Assembly: GCF_002310495.1 (NCBI RefSeq) | Contig: NZ_CP023344.1 | Coordinates: 2,993,501-3,057,500 of the forward strand | Source: Nibricoccus aquaticus | GTDB taxonomy: Bacteria; Verrucomicrobiota; Verrucomicrobiia; Opitutales; Opitutaceae | Length of the DNA: 64,000 nucleotides | Direction: 5' to 3' | Shown here: in pieces, positions 38,235-47,320 of the stretch | Layout of the letters: the number at the start of each line of letters is the position of its first letter | Position numbering within the stretch: the stretch's first letter is position 1 | Position numbers and translations under genes: made by a program | The notes under the pieces: model-generated | What the model was told of the DNA's origin: nothing | The model's database searches: none | What the model saw: the letters and a program-made list of their open reading frames with translations, nothing else

Positions 38235-41009
38235 ATGCGCATGGCTTTGGAAAAAGAGATTGCGGCACCCCGGGTGGATTCTACGGTTTCCACTTTTCGT
38301 TTGATGCAATCGCACGGCCCGAAGCGCGTCTATACTCCCCACTCTCTCGAATTCTGGTTTGGTAAATTGGAAATCGACTGGGCGGGACGCTTTAGCGAAT
38401 CCCAGCTCGATGAGGGGCGGCGCATCTATCGCGACGGTGAGGTGCGCGAGCTGGAATTAACAGTGAAGGATGCGATCATCCACCGGCGCATAGACAAGAA
38501 GGACGAGTACGCGGTGATCGAGTGGGATTCACGTGGGTTTTCGGTGCGTTCGTCTTCGACGGATCGCGAGCTGGCTCATGCGCTGGCGGTCGCCGGGCTT
38601 CACGAGATCGAGGAGCTGGTGTGCGACGAGATTTCGCCGTTGCCGGTAGCACTTCCGCCTGAAGGCGAGAAGACCGCGGGCAGTCACGACAAAGGTTCAT
38701 CGAATAATGGGCACGGCACGAATGGCGGCGGTAATGGACATGTCGCCAACGGTAACGGGCACGCTGCCAGTGGAAACGCGCACAAGCCTGCGGGGCTGGC
38801 GGCTTCGGCGGCGGGCGCTGCGGGTGCGACTTCTTTATCGCGCGGCAGTCGGGCGACGGCGGCAGGAGCGGCACTGGCTTCGGCGTCGCGCACACTCTTG
38901 CTGGTTTTCAAGACGCTCGCGGATGGGCTTTCTTTTCAGGCGAACTGGCAGAATCCCAATAAGAGCCGCGTGCCGGCGCTCGGTGCGGCCGCGCAGGCGG
39001 CGAAGGCGGCGGTCAGCTCCAGCGAGCGCGCGAAGTTGATCGGCCTGGCGGCGTATGCGCGCAAGGCGCACTTCAGCTACGATCAGAAGAGCGGCGAGTA
39101 TTTGCTGGGGTCGGTCGCGGAGATCCCGAATTTCCTGAAGGTGACGCTACCGGCGTGGAAGCGGCTTTTCTCCATCGAGCTCGATGCACTTGCGGCGAAT
39201 TTGTTGAAGGGTCCGCGCACGATCGAGATCGAGGCGGTGGCGCAGAAACGTGGTGGGAACGATCAGGCGCTGGACCTGCGCTGGATTTTCAAAGCGGGTG
39301 AACGCCTGCTGACTGACGATGAAGTCGCGCTCATCACGAAGCGTGGCGTGAGTCCGTTGATCATCCCGGAGATCGGCATCGTGGCGTTGCCGGCGGACCG
39401 TCTCGAATCGATCAAGGCGTGGCAGAAAAACGTGAGCGAGACTCACGCGGACGGCGCGATTTCGCCGTACCTGATTTTTTCTCTCTATAGCGACGCGCGG
39501 TTCAAACTCACGCTCTCGCCCGAGCTCGAAACCTGGCGCCAGACTGTGCTGGCGCCGACGCCCGCTCCGCAGGCGTTGCCCGAGCTGCTGCGTCCGTATC
39601 AGCGGCGGGGTGTCGAGTGGATGCACCATCTGTGCGATGTCGGCTGCCATGGCTTGCTCGCGGATGAGATGGGCTTGGGCAAGACGCTTCAGGTGATCAC
39701 GCTGCTGGCGACGCGCGCGGTGAAAAAACGTCCGAGCCTCATCGTGTGCCCCGCGAGTGTCGTGCCGGTGTGGCGCGAGGAGATAGCGAAGTTTTATCCG
39801 CAGCTCGTCGTCGATGTGCTCAAGAGCGGGCACGATTTTACGACGCGCAAAGACAACGACGGCGTTGTGTGGCTCGCGAGCTACACGCAGCTCCGCAAGC
39901 ATCGCACGTTGCTGGACAAAGTGGAGTTTGGCTACGCGGTGCTCGATGAAGGGCAGTTCATCAAAAACCCCGACGCGAAGGTGACGCAGACGTGTTTCGC
40001 GGTGCGCTCGGCGCATCGTATCGTCCTTTCGGGCACGCCGCTGGAAAATCGTCAGCTCGATCTGTGGTCGATCTTCCGGTTCCTGCTTCCGGGGCTGCTG
40101 GGGTCGCGCACGAGCTTCGAGTCGTCGCTAAATGTTGACCGCTCCGCCACGCTGGCGCGGCTGCGCGCGCAGCTCGCGCCGTTCATCCTGCGCCGCACCA
40201 AGACCGAGGTCGCCACGGAGCTGCCGCCGAAGGTCGAGATGGACCTGCTCTGCCCGCTCACCGATGTGCAACGTGCCGAGTATGCGCGCATCTGCTCCGA
40301 AGGCCTTACGAGGCTCGGTGACGACGTGGGCGCGGCAATGCGGGAAAAGTCTTTTGGCTTCCTCGCGTTGCTCACGCGGCTACGGCAGACGTGCTGCGAT
40401 CCGGATATGCTGCCGTGGCTCAAAGCGCCGCTATCGGACTCGGGCAAGATTTCGCTGCTCGTGGAGAAACTGGCCGAGATCGTCAGCAGCGGGCACAAGG
40501 TCGTGATCTTCTCGCAGTTCGTGATGCTGCTCGACCGCGTGCGCGAGGCGCTGGCGACGAACTTCCCCGATCTGCCGCGCTATGAGCTCACCGGCATGAC
40601 GCTCGACCGGCAGAAACCGGTGCAGTCGTTTCAGACTGCGCAAGGAGCTGCGGCGATGCTGGTTTCGCTGAAGGCAGCGGGCACGGGCATCACGTTGCAC
40701 GCGGCGGATTACGTTTTCCTGCTCGATCCTTGGTGGAATCCGGCGGTCGAGGCGCAGGCAGTTGATCGTGTTCACCGCATCGGCCAGAAGAGCACGGTGT
40801 TTGTGTATCGCATGATCACGGCGGGCACGATCGAGGAGCGCATCCAGGCATTGCAGGCGTCGAAGAAAGATCTGTTCGACAAGCTCATCGGTGGGCTTGG
40901 CGGCGATTTCGACCTGAGCCAGCATTTCAGTTCGTTGCGCGATCTCGTGCAGCTCACGACCGCGCAGGTCGCGGACGAGTCGGAGCCGGAGCATCTGGGC
41001 GGGGCGTGA
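38235..41009 (+). CDS. SNF2/Rad54-family helicase
   Basis: The ATG at 38235 (924 residues; 38241 also possible). An N-terminal region of about 400 residues contains a Gly/Asn/His-rich linker ('GHGTNGGGNGHVANGNGH') and a domain seen before bacterial SNF2 ATPases. The motor has motif I 'LADEMGLGKTLQ' (about 477-488), motif II 'VLDEGQFIKNP' (DEGQ instead of the usual DEAQ/DEAH), motif III 'LSGTPLENR', and in the second lobe 'VIFSQFVMLLDRV', 'KAAGTGITLHAADYVFLLDPWWNPAVEAQAVDRVHRIGQ'. It is a DNA-dependent translocase that probably remodels protein-DNA complexes. No nuclease domain is fused. Confidence 0.93.
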   Translation: MRMALEKEIAAPRVDSTVSTFRLMQSHGPKRVYTPHSLEFWFGKLEIDWAGRFSESQLDEGRRIYRDGEVRELELTVKDAIIHRRIDKKDEYAVIEWDSRGFSVRSSSTDRELAHALAVAGLHEIEELVCDEISPLPVALPPEGEKTAGSHDKGSSNNGHGTNGGGNGHVANGNGHAASGNAHKPAGLAASAAGAAGATSLSRGSRATAAGAALASASRTLLLVFKTLADGLSFQANWQNPNKSRVPALGAAAQAAKAAVSSSERAKLIGLAAYARKAHFSYDQKSGEYLLGSVAEIPNFLKVTLPAWKRLFSIELDALAANLLKGPRTIEIEAVAQKRGGNDQALDLRWIFKAGERLLTDDEVALITKRGVSPLIIPEIGIVALPADRLESIKAWQKNVSETHADGAISPYLIFSLYSDARFKLTLSPELETWRQTVLAPTPAPQALPELLRPYQRRGVEWMHHLCDVGCHGLLADEMGLGKTLQVITLLATRAVKKRPSLIVCPASVVPVWREEIAKFYPQLVVDVLKSGHDFTTRKDNDGVVWLASYTQLRKHRTLLDKVEFGYAVLDEGQFIKNPDAKVTQTCFAVRSAHRIVLSGTPLENRQLDLWSIFRFLLPGLLGSRTSFESSLNVDRSATLARLRAQLAPFILRRTKTEVATELPPKVEMDLLCPLTDVQRAEYARICSEGLTRLGDDVGAAMREKSFGFLALLTRLRQTCCDPDMLPWLKAPLSDSGKISLLVEKLAEIVSSGHKVVIFSQFVMLLDRVREALATNFPDLPRYELTGMTLDRQKPVQSFQTAQGAAAMLVSLKAAGTGITLHAADYVFLLDPWWNPAVEAQAVDRVHRIGQKSTVFVYRMITAGTIEERIQALQASKKDLFDKLIGGLGGDFDLSQHFSSLRDLVQLTTAQVADESEPEHLGGA

Positions 41010-41037
41010 GGCGTTTGGAAGCGATTTGACGGCTAAG

Positions 41038-41173
41038 TTGAATCGCAAAGGCGCGAAGCGGCTAAGAGGCTGACGCGTTTTGACGATGTCCGCCATTCAG
41101 ACCCAGTGAATGGCTCTGAAGCGGGTAGATTATCGGGACTCTGACTTAGCACCTTTGCGTCTTTGCGATTCAA
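41038..41173. repeat. 136-bp inverted-repeat element with internal hairpin
   Basis: 29-bp arms (41038-41066 and 41145-41173) are inverted copies with about five mismatches. Each shows 9-bp units of the ATCGCAAAG / CGCAAAGG / GCTAAG type. Between them, GCCATTCA (41092-41099) and TGAATGGC (41107-41114) form a perfect 8-bp hairpin. It looks like a small non-autonomous mobile or folded RNA element. Confidence 0.65.
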
Positions 41174-41218
41174 AATCCAGGCGGCTGCGCTCACGGGTTT
41201 TTCCCAAATAAGGCGGAG

Positions 41219-41256
41219 TTCACACGTTCGTAACCATTCCGCCACAATCCTGTCGC
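41219..41256 (+). promoter_or_regulatory. Candidate Pho box upstream of porin-pstS
   Basis: Four 5-mers repeat at exact 11-bp spacing: TTCAC (41219), GTAAC (41230), GCCAC (41241), GTCGC (41252). PhoB sites in other bacteria are direct repeats with 11-bp period and GTCAC-like cores. Similar cores precede pstC and the DUF47-pit operon. Confidence 0.55.
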
Positions 41257-41340
41257 GCGGGGAGGGCAAGGTCTTGGTGCGTTGGCGTCCAGCCGGCGTG
41301 TTCATCCAAGAAGACAATACAACCAAGACCTAAGAATCGT

Positions 41341-42675
41341 ATGGCTAAGAACTCACTCAAATGGCTCGCCCTCGCTGGCGTCGTCGCGCTCGGCGCCACG
41401 ACCGTCTCGTTCGCCCAGGACAGCGGCGCGCTCCTCAACCTTCTCGCTAAAAAAGGCATCATCACCGATCAGGAGGCCGAAGATCTTCGCGCCGAGCTGA
41501 CCAGCGAGTTCGCCGCCAATACCTCGGCCGGCAAGCTGGACATGTCGCCCTCGCTCACGAAGTTCAAAATCGCGGGCGATCTCCGCGTGCGTTATCAGTA
41601 CGATAACGAGCAGGCCAATCCCGCCGGTGCCGCCAATAACATGGATCGCAGCCGCTATCGCTATCGCTTCCGTCTCGCGACCACCGCGAGTCTCGGCGCC
41701 AAGTGGACCGCCGGCCTGCGTCTCGAATCGAACACCGGTGCGACCTCGACCAACAACGACTTCGCCAGCGGCACGGATAATTTCTCCAAGGCTACCGATG
41801 CCGTTCAGGTCGGTCAGGTGTTCATCCAGTACAATGATACCAACGTCATCGGCGCTGATGCCTTCGACTTTCGCCTCGGTAAGTTTGGCCACAAGTTCTT
41901 TAACCCAGGCGTCAACGGCTTCTGGATCGACAGCGACATCAACTTCGAAGGCGCCGCGCAGGAGCTCGTGTACAACAACCTGATCGCTAACAGCTGGGGT
42001 CTGAGCCTCCGCGCTGGCGAGTTTATGCTGAACTCGAACTCCACAGCAGGAGCCGTCGCCAACGATCCGTCGTTCCTCTTCATCGCCCAGGCCGAGCTCG
42101 CGAACAAGCAGTGGAAGATCGCTCCGACCTTTGCCGCTTTCGCTGCGCCGTCCGCTCACGACGCGGGGCTCAACGCCGCCGCACTGGCTAACGACACGGC
42201 GGTTTACACCGACCTCGCCACCTTCCTCGTGCCGGTTGAGTTCTCCACGACGCTCGGCTCCAAGCCATTCGCGGTTTACGCCACCTACGGCATCAATCTC
42301 GAAGGCGAAGACCGCGCCCGCCGTCTCGCCCAGACGAACACGGTCGATGACGACGCCACCCTCGGTAACTTCGGTGTCCGCTACGGCGCGACCAAGCTCG
42401 CCAAGGAATACCAGCTCACCGCCGAGTATCGCTACGTTGGCAACGGCGCTTACTCGTCGCTGCTCCTGGATTCCGATTTCAACGGCGGCTATCTCAATGG
42501 CGAAGGCCTGATCGTCTCCGGCAGCTACAACATCACCGACTCGATCAACGCGACGGTCACTTACTTCAACTCGTTCAACATCGAGGCCACCCGCGCCGCT
42601 GGCGGCTCGACTAACCGTGGCAATGGCTTTGGCCAGGCCCAGGTCCTCCAGGTCGATCTCTCGGCCAAGTTCTAA
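41341..42675 (+). CDS. Outer-membrane porin, probably phosphate-related
   Basis: The protein has 444 residues with a signal peptide ending '...GATTVSFAQ'. A short coiled segment 'LLNLLAKKGIITDQEAEDLRAEL' follows, a usual periplasmic start of this putative-porin family. The rest alternates hydrophobic and polar residues in strands ('FKIAGDLRVRYQYDNEQ', 'RYRYRFRLATTASLGAKWTAGLRLES', 'DFRLGKFGHKFF') and ends in Phe ('VLQVDLSAKF'), the outer-membrane barrel signature. It lies 33 bp upstream of pstS and shares its promoter, so it is probably the outer-membrane entry for phosphate, by analogy with OprP/OprO of Pseudomonas. Codons are mostly C-ending, unlike plus-strand genes upstream. Confidence 0.85.
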   Translation: MAKNSLKWLALAGVVALGATTVSFAQDSGALLNLLAKKGIITDQEAEDLRAELTSEFAANTSAGKLDMSPSLTKFKIAGDLRVRYQYDNEQANPAGAANNMDRSRYRYRFRLATTASLGAKWTAGLRLESNTGATSTNNDFASGTDNFSKATDAVQVGQVFIQYNDTNVIGADAFDFRLGKFGHKFFNPGVNGFWIDSDINFEGAAQELVYNNLIANSWGLSLRAGEFMLNSNSTAGAVANDPSFLFIAQAELANKQWKIAPTFAAFAAPSAHDAGLNAAALANDTAVYTDLATFLVPVEFSTTLGSKPFAVYATYGINLEGEDRARRLAQTNTVDDDATLGNFGVRYGATKLAKEYQLTAEYRYVGNGAYSSLLLDSDFNGGYLNGEGLIVSGSYNITDSINATVTYFNSFNIEATRAAGGSTNRGNGFGQAQVLQVDLSAKF

Positions 42676-42708
42676 CCCGATTAGCGTCACCTTTAATCCG
42701 ATACTCAC

Positions 42709-43518
42709 ATGAAAAAATCCCTCCTCCTCCTTGCCTCGCTCCTCGCGGTCACCGGTCTGGTGCGCGCCGAGAAGCTCGTTATCAAGGGCTCCGACACGCT
42801 TGGCGCCAAACTCGTCCCGATGCTCTCCGAAGAGTACAAGGCGAAGAACCCCGGCACCTCCTTCGAGATCGCCGCAGAGGGCTCCACCACTGGCATCACC
42901 GCCATCACCGACGGCACCGCCCAGATCGGCATGTCCTCCCGCCGCGCCAAGCCCACCGAGATGTCGGCCGCCAGCGCGAAGGGCGTCACCATGAAGCCGA
43001 TCATCGTTTGCTACGACGGCATGGCCGTGATCGTGAACGAGAACAACCCGCTCGCCGCGCTCACCACCCGTCAGGTCGAGCAGATCTTCACCGGCGATGT
43101 CACCGACTGGTCCGCCGTCGGCGGCACGCCTGGCAAATTCTCGATCTACACGCGCAACACTTCCTCGGGCACCTACTCCGACTGGAAGGAGCTCGCGATG
43201 AAGCGCCGTGATTACGCCACTTCATCGCAGAAAATGGCGGGCAACGAGCAGATCGTTTCCGAAGTGGCCAAGAACCCGAACGGCATCGGCTACGTCGGCC
43301 TCGCCTACATTCACGCTCCTGGAATCAAGGTCATCTCCATCGGTGGCGCCACGCCCGACAAGGAGTCCGTGATTTCCAAGAAATACCCTTACGCCCGTCC
43401 GACGTTCTACTACACGAACGGCGAGCCGAGCGGTGAAGCGGCCAAGTTCGTTGAGTTCACGCTCAGCGACGAAGGCCAGAAGATCGTCGAGAAAGTCGGC
43501 TTCGTGCCGGTCCGCTAA
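42709..43518 (+). CDS. pstS: Phosphate ABC transporter substrate-binding protein PstS
   Basis: 269 residues with a signal peptide (MKKSLLLLASLLAVTGLVRA). The binding-site segments are 'LVIKGSDTLGAKLVPMLSEEY', 'AEGSTTGITAITDGTAQIGMSSR' and 'IYTRNTSSGTYSDWKELAM', as in the shorter PstS type. It captures periplasmic phosphate for PstCAB. It follows the porin gene by 33 bp and is followed by a strong terminator, so it is transcribed with the porin and apart from pstCAB. Confidence 0.95.
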   Translation: MKKSLLLLASLLAVTGLVRAEKLVIKGSDTLGAKLVPMLSEEYKAKNPGTSFEIAAEGSTTGITAITDGTAQIGMSSRRAKPTEMSAASAKGVTMKPIIVCYDGMAVIVNENNPLAALTTRQVEQIFTGDVTDWSAVGGTPGKFSIYTRNTSSGTYSDWKELAMKRRDYATSSQKMAGNEQIVSEVAKNPNGIGYVGLAYIHAPGIKVISIGGATPDKESVISKKYPYARPTFYYTNGEPSGEAAKFVEFTLSDEGQKIVEKVGFVPVR

Positions 43519-43583
43519 GCGGACTTCGCGAGTCCCTGCATCATCACAGATCTTTCCCGTTAGTGTTGTTGTTTAAGTAGTCG

Positions 43584-43626
43584 CGGGCGCGCCGGTGTTT
43601 TTGTCGGCGCGCCCGTTTTGTTTTTA
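43584..43626 (+). terminator. Strong terminator between pstS and pstC
   Basis: A perfect 11-bp GC stem (CGGGCGCGCCG / CGGCGCGCCCG) with a 10-nt loop is followed by TTTTGTTTTT. It separates the binding-protein transcript from the permease genes. Confidence 0.92.
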
Positions 43627-43663
43627 GGATTTCCCGCGCTCCCGACGCCTCCCGTCCGGCTTT

Positions 43664-43679
43664 GTTACGAGAACGTAAC
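43664..43679 (+). promoter_or_regulatory. Candidate Pho box upstream of pstC
   Basis: GTTAC (43664) and GTAAC (43675) sit 11 bp apart and also form an inverted repeat with a 6-nt spacer. The site is 47-62 bp before the pstC ATG, directly after the terminator, as expected for an internal promoter. Confidence 0.55.
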
Positions 43680-43725
43680 CGAGCCCCCGTTGACCGATTT
43701 TCACCGTCCTTTGTCCTCTCCCGTC

Positions 43726-45330
43726 ATGGCCACCAGCATCACCGCCGACACCCGCCCGCCCTTCGTCATTGCGAAGGCGCGCACGCGTTTTTTCGGCCTC
43801 TCGCTTGATGAGTGCATCCAGTCTTTCTTCGGCGGCAGTGCGGCGGTCGCAGTCATCGTGCTCGGCCTGATCACGCTTTTTCTGTTTCGCGAAGGCTCGG
43901 CCTTTTTCACGCAGAACCAAAAAAACCTGACCGTGTACCGGCAGGCAGGCCTCGAGTATGTCGACTTCATCCGCCAGCAGGAACGCGATCACACCGCGCT
44001 CACCCGTTACCTCTCCGATCTGCGTCTGCGCACGCTGACGCATTTCACGCAGGTCGAAAAACTTTCCCTGGCCGACGCTAACGCGAGGCTGGCGGACTTC
44101 GACGATTACGCAGGCCGTTACAGCGATGCGGTCGGGCCGATCCGCGGCTTCGTCTCTGATCTCGGGGATGTCGCCACGGGCATCAAAACGAAATTCGCGG
44201 TCAACGAAGACCGCTTGATCGAGCGCAGCCAGCTGCTCGCCGCAGGCAAGACGGCCGAGGCCGCTGCGCTGGTGATTGCTCCCATTGATTTCAAAACCGA
44301 ACTTCAACCCATCCTCGGCGCGCTGCCCGCCTACAAGGAGGCCAGCGAGGCGTTTGCCGCCGAGCTGACCGCACTGGGCGCATCGGCTCCTGCGCTGCCC
44401 GCGCCGGAGCTGCAGGCCCGGATGGAAAAATTCAAGAGCCTCAACAGCGCGTACATCGCCGGATTCCCGGCCGTGGTGAAACAACTGGAGACGTGGGATT
44501 ACACGCTCGCCGTTCCCTTCTGGCAGTCGTTCACCGCGTTTGTTTTTGGTCGTGAGTGGCTGACGGCGAGCTTCTGGCAGGATTGGTACGGCATCCTCCC
44601 ACTGCTCACGGGCTCGCTCATGGTTTCGCTTGTCGCACTCGTCATCGCGGTGCCGCTCGGTGTCGGCGCGGCGATCTACGTGAACCAGATTGCCCGGCCC
44701 ACTGAGCAAAAGCTGATCAAGCCATCCATCGAGTTTATCTCGGCGATTCCGTCCGTCGTGCTGGGCTTTTTCGGTATCGCGATTCTGGGCACGTTCCTGC
44801 GCGACATCTCCCAAGTCGAGTGGCTGCAATGGCTGCCGGGTTTCCCGATCGCCGAGAGACTGAACGTGCTCACGGCGGGCGCTCTGCTCGCGTTGATCTC
44901 CGTGCCGACGATTTTCACGCTCGCTGAAGACGCCATCAACAACGTGCCGCGCGCTTTCAAGGAGGCCTCCTTCGCGCTCGGTGCGAGCAAGCTGCAAACC
45001 ACGGTGAAGATCATCGTGCCTGCCGCCCTCTCGGGAATCATCTCGGCGGTGCTGCTGGGTTTCGGGCGCGTGATCGGTGAGACGATGGTTGTGCTGCTCT
45101 GCGCGGGTAACCGCATCGCGATCCCGGATTTTTCCGCCGGTCTCGGTGCGTTTACTCAGCCGGTCCACACGATGACGGGCATCATCGCGCAGGAGATGGG
45201 CGAGGTCGCCAATGGCAGCATCCACTACCGCGCGCTCTTCGTGGTCGGCATCGGCCTTTTCTTCCTCTCTCTGCTGATCAACTACGTGGCGCAGGTCATC
45301 GTCCGCCGCTACCGCATCTCGATCGGATAA
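43726..45330 (+). CDS. pstC: Phosphate ABC transporter permease PstC with large periplasmic insertion
   Basis: The ATG at 43726 gives 534 residues; normal PstC has about 310-330. TM1 is about residues 36-54. Residues about 62-262 form a mostly helical, soluble insertion ('FIRQQERDHTALTRYLSDLRLRTLTHF ... LAAGKTAEAAALV ... LQARMEKFKSLNSAY') before the normal permease core ('GILPLLTGSLMVSLVALVIAVPLGVGAAIYV'). The EAA loop is 'EASFALGASKLQTTVKIIVPAALSGIISAVLLGFGRVIGETM'. It forms the inner-membrane channel with PstA. The insertion should face the periplasm, near PstS, and may affect docking or regulation. Confidence 0.94.
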   Translation: MATSITADTRPPFVIAKARTRFFGLSLDECIQSFFGGSAAVAVIVLGLITLFLFREGSAFFTQNQKNLTVYRQAGLEYVDFIRQQERDHTALTRYLSDLRLRTLTHFTQVEKLSLADANARLADFDDYAGRYSDAVGPIRGFVSDLGDVATGIKTKFAVNEDRLIERSQLLAAGKTAEAAALVIAPIDFKTELQPILGALPAYKEASEAFAAELTALGASAPALPAPELQARMEKFKSLNSAYIAGFPAVVKQLETWDYTLAVPFWQSFTAFVFGREWLTASFWQDWYGILPLLTGSLMVSLVALVIAVPLGVGAAIYVNQIARPTEQKLIKPSIEFISAIPSVVLGFFGIAILGTFLRDISQVEWLQWLPGFPIAERLNVLTAGALLALISVPTIFTLAEDAINNVPRAFKEASFALGASKLQTTVKIIVPAALSGIISAVLLGFGRVIGETMVVLLCAGNRIAIPDFSAGLGAFTQPVHTMTGIIAQEMGEVANGSIHYRALFVVGIGLFFLSLLINYVAQVIVRRYRISIG

Positions 45331-45336
45331 CCCGCC

Positions 45337-46407
45337 ATGAGCAACGCCATCGCCAATCCTTTTGCCCCCAAGCCCAGCGCAGGCCGTAGCGCAGAGAAAA
45401 CGCTCTTCTGGGCCTTCCGTCTCGCGACGTACTTCGTGCTGCTGTGCGGCGCGTTTGTTTTCGGCAGCATTTTTTTCAAAGGCTCGCAGACCGTTTTCCG
45501 CAGCGAGTTCCCGTTCATCAACGTGCCATTCCTCACGCAGGCACCGGAGACGCTCAACGTCTTCGAGTACAAAGGCGAAAAGCGCGAAATGGGCGCTACC
45601 GAGTTTCGCGCATTCCGTGAGAAGGAAGAGACTGCCGCGAAAGCCGCAGGGCAGCCTGCACCGCAGATCAAGATTCTGGAGAGCATCGCTTATTCGGCGG
45701 GCGGTATTTTCCCATGCATCGTCGGCACGGTGCTGCTGGTGATCGGTTCGATGAGCATCGCGCTCGTGCTGGGCGTTTCCAGTGCGATCTACCTGAGCGA
45801 GTATGCGAAGGACGGACCGGTCGTGCGCGCGATCCGGCTCTCGATCATCAATCTCGCCGGTGTGCCCTCGATTGTATTCGGCCTTTTTGGCTTCGGCATG
45901 TTCGTGAATTTCTTCGGCTGGAACACCTCGCTCATGGCGGGCTGGTTCACGCTGGCGTTTATGGTGCTGCCAGTGGTGATCACCGCGTCGGAAGAGTCGC
46001 TGAAAGCTGTGCCGAAGGGTTTCCGCGAAGGCTCGCTCGCTCTCGGTGCGACTAAGTGGCAGACGATCCGCAAGGCGGTGCTGCCATACGCACTCCCGGG
46101 AATTTTGACCTCGTCGATCCTCGGCATCGCGCGTGTCGCGGGCGAGACCGCGCCGATTATGTTCACCGCCGCCTATGTGATGAGCGACAAGCTCCCGTGG
46201 GATGTGGCGAAGGTGAGCGATTTCTTTTTCCAGGGTGTCATGGCGCTGCCGTATCACATCTACGTCGTCAGCTCCAAGATCCCGCAGAATGAGTACACCG
46301 AGCGCGTCCAGTACGGCACGGCTTTCGTTTTCCTGATGATCGTCGCGAGCATCGCGATGGCTTCGATCATGCTCCGCAACAACCTCCGCCGCCGCTACAA
46401 ATGGTGA
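45337..46407 (+). CDS. pstA: Phosphate ABC transporter permease PstA
   Basis: 356 residues, some 60 more than usual. TM1 ('[21 protein letters not shown]') is followed by an inserted periplasmic stretch (about 70-112, '[31 protein letters not shown]'). The permease core then has '[30 protein letters not shown]' and the EAA loop '[46 protein letters not shown]'. It starts 6 bp after pstC, and its last 7 bp overlap pstB. Confidence 0.95.
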   Translation: MSNAIANPFAPKPSAGRSAEKTLFWAFRLATYFVLLCGAFVFGSIFFKGSQTVFRSEFPFINVPFLTQAPETLNVFEYKGEKREMGATEFRAFREKEETAAKAAGQPAPQIKILESIAYSAGGIFPCIVGTVLLVIGSMSIALVLGVSSAIYLSEYAKDGPVVRAIRLSIINLAGVPSIVFGLFGFGMFVNFFGWNTSLMAGWFTLAFMVLPVVITASEESLKAVPKGFREGSLALGATKWQTIRKAVLPYALPGILTSSILGIARVAGETAPIMFTAAYVMSDKLPWDVAKVSDFFFQGVMALPYHIYVVSSKIPQNEYTERVQYGTAFVFLMIVASIAMASIMLRNNLRRRYKW

Positions 46408-47273
46408 ACGCCACGTCCAACTTTTCTACGCCTTCCATGGAACCGACTTCCGCCGCCACGCCCGCCCGACGCACGATCAACGTGCCCTCCGAGCGTTCCG
46501 CCAATCTGCCTCCCGCGAATACGCTCATCGATATCGAGCAGCTCGATTTCTATTACGGTGCGAAGCAGGCTCTCTTCGACATCAACTTGAAGCTCGACGA
46601 GAAACGCGTCACCGCGTTCATCGGGCCGTCGGGTTGCGGCAAGTCCACACTGCTGCGCTGCATCAATCGCATGAACGATCTGATCGACGGCACTGCGGTG
46701 AAGCGCGGTTCGATCAAGATCCGCGACATCAACATCCACCGCTCCGACATCGACCCCATCGAACTGCGCAAACGCGTCGGCATGGTCTTCCAGAAATCGA
46801 ATCCCTTTCCGAAATCCATCTACGAAAACATCACCTACGGTCTGCGCATCCAGGGCATCAGCAACAAGGCAAAGCTCGATGAGGTCGTAGAAAAATCCCT
46901 GCGCGGTGCCGCGCTCTGGGATGAAGTGAAGGACCGGTTGCACGAAAGCGGTCTCGGCCTTTCCGGCGGACAACAGCAGCGTCTGTGCATCGCACGCGCC
47001 ATCGCGGTCGATCCCGAAGTGCTCTTGATGGATGAACCGTGCTCGGCACTCGATCCCATCGCGACCGCCAAAGTGGAAGAGCTGATTCACGAACTGAAGA
47101 AACAGTTCACGATCATCATCGTGACGCACTCCATGCAACAGGCCGCGCGTTGCTCGGACAAGACGGCGTTTTTCTACATGGGGAAACTCATCGAGTACGC
47201 CGACACGCGCACGATCTTCATGAACCCCGCCAATGCGCAGACCGAGGCGTATGTCTCGGGACGCTTTGGCTAA
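46401..47273 (+). CDS. pstB: Phosphate ABC transporter ATP-binding protein PstB
   Basis: 290 residues. A 40-residue non-conserved N-terminal tail (Ser/Thr/Pro-rich) precedes the ATPase; ATG 46437 is an alternative start. Walker A is '[14 protein letters not shown]' (about 73-86), the signature '[15 protein letters not shown]', Walker B '[12 protein letters not shown]', and the switch '[12 protein letters not shown]'. The '[10 protein letters not shown]' after Walker A is typical of PstB. It drives phosphate import and overlaps pstA by 7 bp. Confidence 0.96.
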   Translation: MVNATSNFSTPSMEPTSAATPARRTINVPSERSANLPPANTLIDIEQLDFYYGAKQALFDINLKLDEKRVTAFIGPSGCGKSTLLRCINRMNDLIDGTAVKRGSIKIRDINIHRSDIDPIELRKRVGMVFQKSNPFPKSIYENITYGLRIQGISNKAKLDEVVEKSLRGAALWDEVKDRLHESGLGLSGGQQQRLCIARAIAVDPEVLLMDEPCSALDPIATAKVEELIHELKKQFTIIIVTHSMQQAARCSDKTAFFYMGKLIEYADTRTIFMNPANAQTEAYVSGRFG

Positions 47274-47320
47274 GCCGATAGTTTGGATTCTTCACCCACA
47301 CCCGCCGCCGCCCTTAGACA

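Larger units (their letters stand above)
41010..41340. promoter_or_regulatory. 331-bp intergenic region: inverted repeat element, then porin promoter with Pho-box candidate
   Basis: There is no gene here. The first half is an inverted-repeat element (41038-41173). The second half carries the 11-bp periodic Pho-box candidate (41219-41256) about 85 bp before the porin start. Confidence 0.6.

Noticed and set aside
41353-42708. Minus-strand open frame (451 codons) antisense to the porin
   Set aside because: The plus strand has signal peptide, strand pattern and terminal Phe; the antisense product has none.
43624-46257. Long minus-strand open frame (877 codons) across pstC and pstA
   Set aside because: Antisense shadow of clearly identified pst genes; composition is His/Arg/Asp-rich and no domain is recognisable.
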